From assembly GCF_009189165.1 (NCBI RefSeq), contig NZ_CP045118.1, forward strand, positions 2,294,001 to 2,358,000: a DNA stretch of 64,000 nucleotides, in the 5' to 3' direction. The stretch comes from Pseudomonas sp. SCB32. GTDB lineage: Bacteria > Pseudomonadota > Gammaproteobacteria > Pseudomonadales > Pseudomonadaceae. Below the pieces are notes generated by a model, which searched no databases, had not been told where the DNA came from, and saw nothing but the letters and a program-made list of their open reading frames with translations. The position numbers were made by a program, and so were the translations under genes. Below are positions 52,324 to 61,871 of this stretch, piece after piece; the stretch's first letter is position 1, and every line of letters starts with the position of its first letter.

Positions 52324-54720
52324 ATGAAAACACTCGTCGAGTTGCCCCTGCTGCCCCTGCGTGACGTAGTGGTGTATCCGCACATGGTCATCCCGCTGTT
52401 CGTGGGACGCGAGAAGTCCATCGAGGCCCTTGAGGCCGCCATGACCAGCGACAAGCAGATCCTGTTGCTGGCGCAGAAGAACCCGGCCGACGACGATCCG
52501 GGTGCGGACGGCCTGTACCGCATGGGTACCGTGGCCACCGTCCTGCAACTGCTGAAGCTGCCCGACGGCACCGTCAAGGTGCTGGTCGAAGGTGAGCAGC
52601 GCGGCCAGGTAGAGCGATTCGTCGACGAGGAAGCCTACTGTCGCGCCGAAGTTTCGATCATCGACGAGGCGTCCATCGGCGAGCGCGAGTCCGAGGTCTT
52701 CACCCGTAGCCTGCTGAGCCAGTTCGAGCAGTACGTGCAGCTGGGCAAGAAAGTCCCGGCGGAAGTGCTGTCCTCGCTCAACAGCATCGATGAACCCGGT
52801 CGCCTGGTGGACACCATGGCGGCGCACATGGCGCTGAAGATCGAGCAGAAGCAGGAAATCCTCGAGATCACCGAGCTGTCCGCCCGCGTCGAACATGTGC
52901 TTGCGATGCTGGATGCCGAGATCGACCTGCTGCAGGTCGAGAAGCGCATTCGTGGCCGCGTGAAGAAGCAGATGGAACGCAGCCAGCGCGAGTACTACCT
53001 GAACGAACAGATGAAGGCCATCCAGAAGGAACTGGGTGACATCGATGAAGGCCACAACGAAGTCGAGGAGCTGAAGAAGCGTATCGACGCCGCCGGCCTG
53101 ACCAAGGAGGCCATGGTCAAGGCCACCGCTGAGCTGAACAAGCTCAAGCAGATGTCGCCGATGTCGGCCGAAGCCACCGTGGTACGTTCCTATATCGACT
53201 GGCTGGTGAACGTGCCGTGGAAGGGCGAGAGCAAGGTGCGCCACGACCTGGACAAGGCCGAGGACATTCTCGACGCGGATCACTACGGTCTCGAAGAGGT
53301 CAAGGAGCGTATCCTTGAGTACCTCGCCGTGCAGAAACGCGTGAAGAAACTGAAAGGCCCGGTGCTCTGCCTGGTCGGCCCGCCCGGCGTGGGCAAGACC
53401 TCGCTGGCCGAGTCCATCGCCCGTGCCACCAACCGCAAGTTCGTGCGCATGGCCCTGGGCGGCGTGCGTGACGAGGCCGAGATTCGTGGTCACCGCCGGA
53501 CCTATATCGGTTCCATGCCGGGTCGCCTGATCCAGAAGATGACCAAGGTTGGTGTGCGCAACCCGCTGTTCCTGCTCGACGAGATCGACAAGATGGGCAG
53601 CGACATGCGCGGCGATCCCGCCTCGGCGCTGCTGGAGGTCCTCGATCCGGAACAGAATCACAACTTCAACGATCACTATCTTGAAGTCGACTACGACCTG
53701 TCCGACGTGATGTTCCTTTGCACGGCCAATTCCATGAACATTCCGGCCGCGCTGCTGGACCGCATGGAGGTGATTCGTCTGCCGGGTTACACCGAGGACG
53801 AGAAGGTCAACATCGCCGCGAAATATCTTGTACCAAAACAGACTGCGGCCAACGGCCTCAAGAAGGGTGAGCTGACCTTCGACGAAGCGGCGACCCGCGA
53901 CATCATTCGTTACTACACCCGCGAAGCCGGTGTGCGCAGCCTGGAGCGCCAGATCGCCAAGGTCTGCCGCAAGGCGGTGAAGGAGGGCACCAAGGCCAGG
54001 CGTATCGACGCCAAGGTGACTCCGGAAACCCTCGAGAACTATCTGGGCGTGCGCAAGTTCCGCTACGGCCTGGCTGAGCAGCAGGACCAGATCGGCCAGG
54101 TGACTGGCCTGGCCTGGACCCAGGTGGGTGGCGAGCTACTGACCATCGAATCGGCCATCGTTCCCGGCAAGGGCGCGCTGACCAAGACCGGTTCGCTGGG
54201 TGACGTCATGGCTGAATCCATCACCGCCGCGCTGACCGTGGTGCGTAGCCGGGCGAAGAGCCTGGGTATTCCGGCGGATTTCCATGAGAAGCAAGACATC
54301 CATATCCACGTGCCGGAAGGCGCTACGCCCAAGGATGGTCCGAGTGCCGGTATCGGCATGTGCACTGCGCTCGTTTCTGCCATTACGCAGATTCCCGTGC
54401 GCGCCGATGTTGCCATGACCGGTGAAATCACCCTGCGGGGTCAGGTGCTGGCCATTGGCGGTCTGAAGGAAAAACTTCTGGCCGCGCATCGGGGTGGAAT
54501 CAAGACCGTGATCATCCCTGAGGAAAATGTCCGAGATCTTAGGGAAATTCCGGATAATATTAAGGCCGATCTCGTTATTAAACCGGTTAAATGGATTGAC
54601 GAGGTCCTGCAAATTGCGCTGCAATACGCGCCGGAGCCCTTGCCCGATGCGGCTCCCGAGATGGTTGCAAAGGATGAGAAGCGCGAGTCTGATTCCAAGG
54701 AGCGAATCAGCACGCATTAG
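52324..54720 (+). CDS. lon: ATP-dependent protease Lon
   Basis: 798 residues. LonA N-domain ([15 protein letters not shown]), Walker A G-P-P-G-V-G-K-T at 352-359, Walker [11 protein letters not shown], and catalytic Ser674 in K-D-G-P-S-A-G with the Lys in [10 protein letters not shown]. Degrades misfolded and regulatory proteins. The last 40 or so codons (from about 54520) are unusually AT-rich, with ATT, AAT, AAA and GTT codons rare elsewhere in the gene. Confidence 0.97.
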   Translation: MKTLVELPLLPLRDVVVYPHMVIPLFVGREKSIEALEAAMTSDKQILLLAQKNPADDDPGADGLYRMGTVATVLQLLKLPDGTVKVLVEGEQRGQVERFVDEEAYCRAEVSIIDEASIGERESEVFTRSLLSQFEQYVQLGKKVPAEVLSSLNSIDEPGRLVDTMAAHMALKIEQKQEILEITELSARVEHVLAMLDAEIDLLQVEKRIRGRVKKQMERSQREYYLNEQMKAIQKELGDIDEGHNEVEELKKRIDAAGLTKEAMVKATAELNKLKQMSPMSAEATVVRSYIDWLVNVPWKGESKVRHDLDKAEDILDADHYGLEEVKERILEYLAVQKRVKKLKGPVLCLVGPPGVGKTSLAESIARATNRKFVRMALGGVRDEAEIRGHRRTYIGSMPGRLIQKMTKVGVRNPLFLLDEIDKMGSDMRGDPASALLEVLDPEQNHNFNDHYLEVDYDLSDVMFLCTANSMNIPAALLDRMEVIRLPGYTEDEKVNIAAKYLVPKQTAANGLKKGELTFDEAATRDIIRYYTREAGVRSLERQIAKVCRKAVKEGTKARRIDAKVTPETLENYLGVRKFRYGLAEQQDQIGQVTGLAWTQVGGELLTIESAIVPGKGALTKTGSLGDVMAESITAALTVVRSRAKSLGIPADFHEKQDIHIHVPEGATPKDGPSAGIGMCTALVSAITQIPVRADVAMTGEITLRGQVLAIGGLKEKLLAAHRGGIKTVIIPEENVRDLREIPDNIKADLVIKPVKWIDEVLQIALQYAPEPLPDAAPEMVAKDEKRESDSKERISTH

Positions 54721-54733
54721 TTGGGGGGCTTTC

Positions 54734-54763
54734 TTGACACTGTTTTTGAGCCCTTGTTATAAA
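54734..54763 (+). promoter_or_regulatory. hupB promoter
   Basis: A perfect TTGACA (54734-54739) and TATAAA (54758-54763) with an 18-base spacer, in an AT-rich gap after lon. It is a strong housekeeping promoter, fitting the high level of HU. GGGGA just before the start is the ribosome site. Confidence 0.72.
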
Positions 54764-54856
54764 GCGGCACTTGCTTTGTCAGTTGGCAAACCAGCACCTG
54801 CTTTTGCTTACACCTAACACATAGAAACATACTCAACAGAAATAAGGGGACTTAGA

Positions 54857-55129
54857 GTGAACAAGTCGGAACTGATCGATGCTATCGCCGCATCTGCTGA
54901 TATCCCGAAAGCTGTTGCCGGTCGCGCTCTGGACGCGGTGATCGAGTCTGTAACTGGCGCCCTGAAGGCTGGTGACTCCGTCGTACTGGTCGGCTTCGGC
55001 ACCTTCGCCGTGAAAGAGCGTGCTGCTCGCACCGGTCGTAACCCGCAAACCGGCAAGCCGATCAAGATCGCTGCCGCTAAGATCCCGGGCTTCAAGGCCG
55101 GTAAAGCCCTCAAGGATGCTGTAAACTAA
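54857..55129 (+). CDS. hupB: nucleoid protein HU-beta
   Basis: 90 residues. The complete HU/IHF fold: [11 protein letters not shown] at the start, [10 protein letters not shown] in the saddle and [14 protein letters not shown] in the DNA-binding arm. Binds and bends DNA without sequence preference. The lon-hupB-ppiD order is widely conserved in gamma-proteobacteria. Confidence 0.97.
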   Translation: MNKSELIDAIAASADIPKAVAGRALDAVIESVTGALKAGDSVVLVGFGTFAVKERAARTGRNPQTGKPIKIAAAKIPGFKAGKALKDAVN

Positions 55130-55151
55130 GCGTCTTTTTGGACTAGACCTG

Positions 55152-55256
55152 GATCGGCTCAGTCTCGGCTGAGTCGATCACGGAGCGGCGACCCTACGGG
55201 CCACGGCCTGATAGGGATCGCTAGGGGTCACGGGCAAATGCCCGCACGCTCCACCA
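55152..55256 (+). ncRNA. structured element between hupB and ppiD, tRNA-like 3' end
   Basis: An 11-bp hairpin (55152-55162 with 55169-55179, one G-T pair) is followed by a 75-base segment enclosed by GGAGCG (55182-55187) and CGCTCC (55247-55252) and ending in ACCA (55253-55256), like a tRNA acceptor. Inside, CGGGC-AAAT-GCCCG (55231-55244) stands where a T arm would be, and CCCTA/TAGGG pairs at 55192-55216. There is no standard D arm, anticodon loop or T loop, so it is not a functional tRNA. It may be a folded 3' UTR of hupB, an sRNA, or a tRNA relic. Confidence 0.4.
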
Positions 55257-55264
55257 GTTACGAG

Positions 55265-55292
55265 AAGGCGCATCCTCGGATGCGCCTTTCTT
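55265..55292 (+). terminator. hupB terminator
   Basis: AAGGCGCATC pairs with GATGCGCCTT around CTCG, followed by TCTT. It lies 135 bases after hupB and 64 before ppiD, so the folded element above would form part of the hupB transcript. Confidence 0.78.
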
Positions 55293-55356
55293 ATATCCGC
55301 CTTTTTCCACGCCGCGCCGCCATTGACGGCAGGCCGTGGCCGCGCTCGGGGGCCGC

Positions 55357-57243
55357 ATGCTGCAAAACATCAGGGACAATTCTCAGGGCTGGATCACCAA
55401 GACCATCCTGGGGGTCATCGTTGTCCTCATGGCTTTGACCGGGTTCGATCAGATCATTCGCGCAACCCACCACGAGAACGTCGCCGCACAGGTCAATGGC
55501 GACGACATCGGTCTGCCGGAACTGCAGCAGGCCGCGGACATGCAGCGTCGCCAGCTGATGCAGCGTCTGGGCAAGGACTTCGATGCGTCCATGCTCGACG
55601 ACAAGCTGCTCAAGGACTCCGCACTGAAGTCGCTGATCGAGCGCAAGCTGATCCTGCAGGCCGCCCAGAAGGACAAGTTCGCCTTCTCCCAGTCGGCGCT
55701 GGACCAGCTGATCGTCGAGACTCCGGAATTCCAGGTGGACGGCAAGTTCAGCCCGGACCGCTTCGATCAGGTCATTCGCCAGATGGGCTACAGCCGCATG
55801 CAGTTCCGCCAGATGTTCGGCGAAGAAATGCTGATCGGCCAACTGCGCGCCGGTATTGCCGGCACCGGCTTCGTCACCGACGACGAGCTGAAGGCCTTCG
55901 CCCGCCTGGAAAAGCAGACCCGTGACTTCGCGACCCTGACCCTCAAGGCCGATCCGGCCAAGAGCAAGGTCGAGGACAGCGAGATCAAGGCGTACTACGA
56001 CGCCCACAGCACCGAGTTCATGACTCCCGAGCAGGTCACCATCGACTACGTCGAGCTGAAGAAGTCCGGCTTCTTCGCGCAGGTCGAGGCGAAGAAGGAA
56101 GACCTCGATGCCCTCTATCAGAAGGAAATCGCCGGTCTCGCCGAACAGCGCGACGCCGCGCATATCCTGATCGAGGTGAACGACAAGCAGAACGACCAGC
56201 AGGCCAAGGCCAAGATCGATGAGATCAAGGCGCGTCTGGCCAAGGGCGAGGACTTCGCCAAGCTGGCCAAGGAGCAGTCCAACGACGTCGGCTCCGCTGC
56301 CAATGGCGGCGACCTGGGCTATGCCAGTCGTGGTGTGTATGACCCCGCCTTCGAAGAGGCGCTCTATGCGCTGAAGAAGGACGAAGTCTCCGCCCCGGTG
56401 AAAACTCCCTACGGCTGGCACCTGATCAAGCTGCTGGGCGTCGAGGCGCCGCAGGTTCCGAGCTTCGAGATCCTGAAGCCGAAGCTGGAGCAGGACGTGA
56501 AGACCCAGCTGGTCGAGCAGCGCTTCGTCGATGCCACCAAGCAACTGGAAAGCGCTGCCTACGAGGCCTCTGACCTGTCCCAACCGGCCCAGGACATGGG
56601 TCTGAAGGTACAGACCAGCAAGCCGTTCGGCCGCGAAGGCGGCGAGGGCGTGACCGCGAACCGCCAGGTGATTCAGGCGGCCTTCAGTCCCGAGGTGATG
56701 GAAGACGGCGCGAACAGCGGCGCTATCGAACTGGATCCGGATACCGTGGTCGTACTGCGGGTCAAGGAGCATCGCAAGCCTGAGCAGGAAACCCTGGAGC
56801 AGGTGAGCGCGACCATCCGCACCCGTCTGCAGCAGGACCACGCGGCCACCGATACCAAGGCCCGTGGTGAAGCGCTGCTCGCCAGCCTGCGCGATGGCAA
56901 GACTCCGTTGAATCAGGATCAGGAAGGCCAGAGCTGGAAAGTGGTGGAAGCCGCTTCGCGCAGCCAGGAAGGTGTAGAGCCGGTGGTGCTGCAGGGCGTA
57001 TTCCGCATGGCGCATCCGGCCTCGGCCGACAAGCCGAGCCTGTCCGGTGTGGCGCTGCCCAATGGCGACTTCGTGCTGGTGCGTCTCTCCGGAGTCAGCG
57101 AGCCGGAAGCCAAGATGACCGACCAAGAGAAAGCCATGTACCAGCGCTTCCTCGCTTCGCGCAGTGGTCAGGAGGACTTTGCAGCCTTCCGTCGCCAGCT
57201 GCAGGAGCAGGCGAAGATCGAGAAATTCGACAACGCCAAGTAA
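55357..57243 (+). CDS. ppiD: periplasmic folding factor PpiD (SurA-like, membrane-anchored)
   Basis: 628 residues from the ATG at 55357 (GGGGG upstream). One N-terminal TM helix (I-T-K-T-I-L-G-V-I-V-V-L-M-A-L-T-G-F) anchors a large periplasmic part. The SurA_N-like chaperone region is followed by a parvulin domain around residues 265-360 (D-A-A-H-I-L-I-E-V, G-G-D-L-G-Y, Y-G-W-H-L-I-K). It assists proteins leaving the Sec translocon. The PPIase domain looks near-complete, but PpiD family members are often weakly active or inactive. Confidence 0.93.
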   Translation: MLQNIRDNSQGWITKTILGVIVVLMALTGFDQIIRATHHENVAAQVNGDDIGLPELQQAADMQRRQLMQRLGKDFDASMLDDKLLKDSALKSLIERKLILQAAQKDKFAFSQSALDQLIVETPEFQVDGKFSPDRFDQVIRQMGYSRMQFRQMFGEEMLIGQLRAGIAGTGFVTDDELKAFARLEKQTRDFATLTLKADPAKSKVEDSEIKAYYDAHSTEFMTPEQVTIDYVELKKSGFFAQVEAKKEDLDALYQKEIAGLAEQRDAAHILIEVNDKQNDQQAKAKIDEIKARLAKGEDFAKLAKEQSNDVGSAANGGDLGYASRGVYDPAFEEALYALKKDEVSAPVKTPYGWHLIKLLGVEAPQVPSFEILKPKLEQDVKTQLVEQRFVDATKQLESAAYEASDLSQPAQDMGLKVQTSKPFGREGGEGVTANRQVIQAAFSPEVMEDGANSGAIELDPDTVVVLRVKEHRKPEQETLEQVSATIRTRLQQDHAATDTKARGEALLASLRDGKTPLNQDQEGQSWKVVEAASRSQEGVEPVVLQGVFRMAHPASADKPSLSGVALPNGDFVLVRLSGVSEPEAKMTDQEKAMYQRFLASRSGQEDFAAFRRQLQEQAKIEKFDNAK

Positions 57244-57285
57244 TGCCCAGCCCGGGCTGCCTCAGGTAGCCCGGTGTCTGAAAAG

Positions 57286-57312
57286 AAAAAGGCCGCATCT
57301 GCGGCCTTTTTT
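57286..57312. terminator. bidirectional ppiD/fabI terminator
   Basis: AAAAAGGCCGC and GCGGCCTTTTT around ATCT give T runs on both strands. It separates ppiD from the convergent fabI. Confidence 0.9.
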
Positions 57313-57331
57313 CATGGGCGGGCGAAAGACC

Positions 57332-58129
57332 TCACTCGTCTTCCAGCGGCCCCATGGCGGTGGTGTTGAAGCCGCCGTCGACATAGAGGATCTCGCCGCT
57401 GATACCGCTGGCCAGGTCGGAACAGAGGAAGGCCCCGGCGTTGCCGACTTCTTCGATGGTCACGTTGCGCCGCAGGGGCGTCTGTCGTTCATTGGCGGCG
57501 AGCATCTTGCGGAAGCTCTTGATGCCCGAGGCAGCAAGAGTGCGAATGGGACCGGCGGAAACGGCGTTGACCCGCGTGCCCTCCGGGCCGAGGCTGCCGG
57601 CCAGGTAGCGCACGCCGGCTTCCAGGCTGGCCTTGGCCATGCCCATCACGTTGTAGTTGGGCATGGTGCGTTCGGCACCGAGGTAGGAGAGGGTCAGCAG
57701 GCTGCCATTGCGGCCCTTCATCATGCCGCGGCCGGCCTTGGCCAGGGCGACGAAGCTGTAGGCGCTGATGTCGTGGGCGATCCTGAAACCATCGCGGGTG
57801 GTGACTTCGGTGAAGTCGCCGTCGAGCTGGTCGCCCGGTGCGAAGCCCACGGAGTGGACGATGATGTCCAGGCCGTCCCAGTGCTTGTTCAACTCGGCGA
57901 ACACCGCCTCGATGTCGGCATCGTTGGCGACGTCGCAGGGGAAGCACAGCTCGGCGCGGGAGCCCCAGCCGGCGGCGAACTCCTCGACACGGCCCTTGAG
58001 TTTGTCGTTCTGGTAGGTGAAGGCCAGCTCCGCGCCTTCGCGTTGCATTGCCGCGGCAATGCCGGAGGCGATGGAGAGTTTGCTGGCGACGCCGACGATC
58101 AGGGCGCGCTTACCGGTCAGAAATCCCAC
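57332..58129 (-). CDS. fabI: enoyl-ACP reductase (NADH)
   Basis: 265 residues starting at the GTG 58129, behind a strong GGAGGAG. An SDR fold with the FabI-specific nucleotide motif ([16 protein letters not shown]) and active-site pair Y-N-V-M-G-M-A-K (Tyr and Lys six residues apart). It reduces trans-2-enoyl-ACP in each fatty-acid elongation round and is the triclosan target. It lies 20 bases after the npp operon. Confidence 0.96.
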   Translation of the reverse strand: MGFLTGKRALIVGVASKLSIASGIAAAMQREGAELAFTYQNDKLKGRVEEFAAGWGSRAELCFPCDVANDADIEAVFAELNKHWDGLDIIVHSVGFAPGDQLDGDFTEVTTRDGFRIAHDISAYSFVALAKAGRGMMKGRNGSLLTLSYLGAERTMPNYNVMGMAKASLEAGVRYLAGSLGPEGTRVNAVSAGPIRTLAASGIKSFRKMLAANERQTPLRRNVTIEEVGNAGAFLCSDLASGISGEILYVDGGFNTTAMGPLEDE

Positions 58130-58149
58130 GGGGGCTCCTCCTCCCTGCT

Positions 58150-59763
58150 TCAGTGAGTTTGCGCCGGAACCATGAAGGCGGCTTCCAGCAGTTGTTGCGT
58201 ATAGGCGTGCTGCGGCGCGGAGAACACCTGTTCCGCCGAGCCCTGCTCGACCACCTTGCCATGGCGGATCACCATCAGCTGATGGCTCAGCGCCTTGACC
58301 ACCGCCAGGTCGTGGCTGATGAACAGGTAGGTCAGGTTGTACTTGGCCTGCAGGCGGCGCAGCAGCTCCACCACCTGGCGCTGCACGGTGCGGTCGAGCG
58401 CCGAGGTCGGCTCGTCCAGCAGGATCAGCGCCGGCTTCAGGACCAGCGCACGGGCGATGGCGATCCGCTGCCGCTGGCCTCCGGAGAACTCATGGGGATA
58501 ACGGTGACGGGTGTCCGGGTTGAGACCGACTTCCTTGAGCGCATCGATGATCGCCTGTTCGCGCTCCTCGGCCGTGCCGATGCCATGGATTTCCAGGCCC
58601 TCGCCGACGATCTGGCCCACTGACATGCGTGGGCTGAGGCTGCCGAAGGGGTCCTGGAAGACCACCTGCATTTCGCGCCGCAAGGGGCGCACCTGGCTCT
58701 GGTTCATCCCCTCGATGTCATTTCCTTCGAAGCGGATGCCGCCCTGGCTGTTGATCAGGCGCAGGATGGCCAGACCCAGGGTGGACTTGCCCGAGCCGCT
58801 TTCGCCGACGATGCCCAACGTCTGCCCGCGCAGCAGGCTGAAGTCGATGCCGTCCACCGCCTTGACGTGATCCACGGTGCGGCGGAACACACCTTTCTTG
58901 ATCGGGAACCAGACCCGCAGGTCGTTAACGTTGAGCAGAGGCGGGCCGGGTGGGTTGTCGGCCGGATTGCCGCTGGGTTCCGCGCCCAGCAGTTCTCGGG
59001 TGTAAGGGTGCTGGGGCGACTCGAACAGGGTTTCGCACGGCGCCTGCTCGACGATGCAGCCGTGCTGCATGACGCACACCCGATGGGCGATGCGCCGCAC
59101 CAGGTTGAGATCATGGGTGATCAGCAGCAGCGCCATGCCCAGGCGCTGCTGCAGGTCGCGCAGCAGGTCGAGGATCTTCAGCTGTACGGTGACGTCCAGC
59201 GCGGTGGTGGGTTCGTCGGCGATCAGCAGTTCCGGCTCGCAGGCCAGCGCCATGGCGATCATCACGCGCTGCCGCTGTCCGCCGGAGAGTTCGTGCGGAT
59301 AAGCCTTCAGGCGGCTGGCCGGGTTGGGGATGCCAACCAGTTCGAGCAGCTCCAGGGTGCGCGCCCGCGCCCGGGCGGTGTTCATGCCCTTGTGCAGGGC
59401 CAGCACTTCGCCGATCTGCTTCTCGATGGTGTGCAGCGGGTTCAGCGAGGTCATGGGCTCCTGGAAGACCATGGCGATGCGGTTGCCGCGAATGCCGCGC
59501 AGCTTGCTTTCAGGCAGCTTCAGCAGGTCCTTGCCGGCGTAGTGGATGCTGCCGGAGGGATGGCTGGCCGAGGGGTAGGGCAGAAGGCGCAGGATGGAGT
59601 GGGCGCTCACCGACTTGCCGGAGCCGCTTTCGCCGACCAGCGCCAGGGTCTCGCCCTTGCGGATATCGAAGCTGATCTTCTCCACCGCATGGACCGTCTC
59701 GTTGCCGCAGAGGAAGTCCACGGAGAGATCACGGACTTCAATGAGGTTTTCGCTGTGGGTCAT
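58150..59763 (-). CDS. nppD: peptide ABC transporter, fused double ATPase
   Basis: 537 residues from the ATG at 59763. Two complete ABC ATPase domains in one chain: Walker A G-E-S-G-S-G-K-S twice, signature L-S-G-G-Q-R-Q-R and F-S-G-G-Q-R-Q-R, Walker B L-L-I-A-D-E-P-T and I-L-L-D-E-P-T, each followed by an oligopeptide C-terminal extension. This YejF-like layout energises NppBC. In P. aeruginosa the npp system imports peptidyl-nucleoside antibiotics and related peptides. Its start lies one base beyond the nppC stop, so they are coupled. Confidence 0.93.
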   Translation of the reverse strand: MTHSENLIEVRDLSVDFLCGNETVHAVEKISFDIRKGETLALVGESGSGKSVSAHSILRLLPYPSASHPSGSIHYAGKDLLKLPESKLRGIRGNRIAMVFQEPMTSLNPLHTIEKQIGEVLALHKGMNTARARARTLELLELVGIPNPASRLKAYPHELSGGQRQRVMIAMALACEPELLIADEPTTALDVTVQLKILDLLRDLQQRLGMALLLITHDLNLVRRIAHRVCVMQHGCIVEQAPCETLFESPQHPYTRELLGAEPSGNPADNPPGPPLLNVNDLRVWFPIKKGVFRRTVDHVKAVDGIDFSLLRGQTLGIVGESGSGKSTLGLAILRLINSQGGIRFEGNDIEGMNQSQVRPLRREMQVVFQDPFGSLSPRMSVGQIVGEGLEIHGIGTAEEREQAIIDALKEVGLNPDTRHRYPHEFSGGQRQRIAIARALVLKPALILLDEPTSALDRTVQRQVVELLRRLQAKYNLTYLFISHDLAVVKALSHQLMVIRHGKVVEQGSAEQVFSAPQHAYTQQLLEAAFMVPAQTH

Positions 59764-59764
59764 C

Positions 59765-60784
59765 TCACTTCCTCGGGTCGAAAGCATCACGGGCGGCTTC
59801 GCCGATGAACACCAGCAGGCTGAGCATTACCGCCAGCACCACGAAGGCGCTGATGCCGAGCCAGGGTGCCTGCAGGTTGGACTTGCCCTGGGCCACCAGC
59901 TCGCCCAGCGAGGGAGCGCCAGCCGGCAGGCCGAAGCCGAGGAAGTCCAGCGAGGTCAGGGTGCCGATGGCGCCGGTGAGAATGAACGGCATGAAGGTCA
60001 AGGTGGAAATCATGGCGTTGGGCAGGATGTGGCGGAACATGATTGCCCCGTTGCGCATGCCCAGCGCCCGTGCGGCGCGCACGTACTCCAGGTTGCGCCC
60101 GCGGAGGAACTCGGCGCGCACTACGTCCACCAGGCTCATCCAGGAGAACAGCAGCATGATCCCCAGCAACCACCAGAAGCCTGGCTGCACGAAGCTGGCG
60201 AGGATGATCAGCAGGTAGAGCACCGGCAGGCCCGACCAGATTTCCAGGAAGCGCTGGCCGAGCAGATCGATCCAGCCGCCGTAGAAGCCCTGCAGCGCGC
60301 CCACGGCAACGCCAACGATGGAGCTGAGCACGGTGAGAATCAGGGCGAAGAGCACCGAGATGCGGAAGCCGTAGATCACCCGTGCAAGCACGTCGCGCGC
60401 CTGGTCATCGGTGCCCAGCCAGTTCTCGCCGGTGGGCGGGGAGGGGGCGGGCACGCGCAGGTCGTAGTTGATGGTGTCGTAGCTGTAGGCAATCGGCGGC
60501 CAGAGGATCCAGCCGTTCTTCTGCGCGATCTGCTCGCGCATGTACGGGCTCTTGTAGTTCGCCTCCATGGGGAACTCGCCGCCGAAGGTGGTTTCCGGGT
60601 AGCGCTTGACCACCGGGAAGTACCAGCTGCCGTCGTAGCGGATGGCCAGCGGCTTGTCGTTGGCGATCAGCTCGGCGCCCAGGCTGCCGATGAACAGCAT
60701 CATGAATAGCCAGAGTGACCACCAGCCGCGCTTGTTGGCCTTGAAGCGCGCCCAGCGGCGCTGATTGATGGGAGACAGGCGCAT
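59765..60784 (-). CDS. nppC: peptide ABC transporter permease (YejE-like)
   Basis: 339 residues. An N-terminal TM helix, a periplasmic loop and five more helices, with the EAA-type loop (F-L-R-G-R-N-L-E-Y-V-R-A-A-R-A-L-G) that contacts the ATPase. It forms the membrane channel with NppB, whose gene ends 4 bases upstream. Family: oligopeptide permease C type. Confidence 0.93.
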   Translation of the reverse strand: MRLSPINQRRWARFKANKRGWWSLWLFMMLFIGSLGAELIANDKPLAIRYDGSWYFPVVKRYPETTFGGEFPMEANYKSPYMREQIAQKNGWILWPPIAYSYDTINYDLRVPAPSPPTGENWLGTDDQARDVLARVIYGFRISVLFALILTVLSSIVGVAVGALQGFYGGWIDLLGQRFLEIWSGLPVLYLLIILASFVQPGFWWLLGIMLLFSWMSLVDVVRAEFLRGRNLEYVRAARALGMRNGAIMFRHILPNAMISTLTFMPFILTGAIGTLTSLDFLGFGLPAGAPSLGELVAQGKSNLQAPWLGISAFVVLAVMLSLLVFIGEAARDAFDPRK

Positions 60785-60788
60785 CGGT

Positions 60789-61871
60789 TTACTCCCGGTT
60801 CTCGAAGTCGATGCGCGGATCGACCAGCGTGTAGAGGACGTCGCTGACCAGCTTCATGATGAGGCCGAACAGGGTGAAGATGAACAGCGTGCCAAACACC
60901 ACCGGGTAGTCGCGGTTCAATGCCGCCTCGAAGCTGAGCAGGCCGAGGCCGTCGAGGGAGAAGATCACCTCGATCAGCAGGGCGCCGGTGAAAAAGATGC
61001 CCAGCAGCGCCGAGGGCAGCCCGGCAATGACCAGCAGCATGGCGTTGCGGAACACGTGGCCATAGAGCACGCGGCGCTCGGTCAGGCCCTTGGCGCGTGC
61101 GGTGACCACATACTGCTTGCCGATCTCGTCGAGGAAGCTGTTCTTGGTCAGCAGGGTGATGGTGGCGAAGTTGCCGATCACCAGCGCGGTGATGGGCAGC
61201 GCCAGGTGCCAGAAGTAGTCGCGGATCTTGCCGCCCCAGGTCAGTTCCTCGAAGTTGTTTGAGGTCAGCCCTCTTAGCGGGAACCAGTCCCAGTAGCTGC
61301 CACCTGCGAACAGCACCACCAGCAGGATGGCGAAGAGGAAGGCCGGGATGGCGTAGCCGATGATGATCGCCGAGCTGGTCCAGACGTCGAAGTGACTGCC
61401 GTGGCGCACTGCCTTGGCAATGCCCAGCGGGATCGACACCAGGTACATGATCAGCGTGCTCCACAGCCCGAGGGAGATGGAGACCGGCAGTTTCTCGACG
61501 ATCAGGTCGGTGACCTTGGCGTCGCGGAAGAAGCTCTGGCCGAAGTCCAGGTGTGCGTAGTTCTTGAGCATGATCCAGAAGCGCTCGGGTGCCGGCTTGT
61601 CAAAGCCGTACATGCGCTCGATTTCCTTCACCAGCTCCGGGTCCAGCCCCTGGGCGCCGCGGTAGTGCGTGCCGGCAGCGGCGACTTCACCGCCGCCGCC
61701 GGAGATGCGCCCGGTGGCGCCGCCGCTGGCGGCATCGAAGCCTTCCAGCTTGGCGATCATCTGCTCCACCGGGCCGCCGGGCGCGGCCTGGATGATGATG
61801 AAGTTGATCAGCAGGATGCCGAACAGGGTGGGAATGATCAGCAGCAGGCGCCGCAGGATGTACGCGAGCAT
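60789..61871 (-). CDS. nppB: peptide ABC transporter permease (YejB-like)
   Basis: 360 residues. [19 protein letters not shown] opens the first TM helix, as in DppB/YejB. An EAA loop ([11 protein letters not shown]) precedes the last helices. Its ATG overlaps the nppA2 stop by one base (TGATG), giving translational coupling. Confidence 0.94.
   Translation of the reverse strand: MLAYILRRLLLIIPTLFGILLINFIIIQAAPGGPVEQMIAKLEGFDAASGGATGRISGGGGEVAAAGTHYRGAQGLDPELVKEIERMYGFDKPAPERFWIMLKNYAHLDFGQSFFRDAKVTDLIVEKLPVSISLGLWSTLIMYLVSIPLGIAKAVRHGSHFDVWTSSAIIIGYAIPAFLFAILLVVLFAGGSYWDWFPLRGLTSNNFEELTWGGKIRDYFWHLALPITALVIGNFATITLLTKNSFLDEIGKQYVVTARAKGLTERRVLYGHVFRNAMLLVIAGLPSALLGIFFTGALLIEVIFSLDGLGLLSFEAALNRDYPVVFGTLFIFTLFGLIMKLVSDVLYTLVDPRIDFENRE

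Noticed and set aside
55182..55256. Functional tRNA gene between hupB and ppiD
   Set aside because: The acceptor-like stem and ACCA end are present, but no D arm, seven-base anticodon loop or TTCRANY T loop can be formed. Kept only as a structured element.
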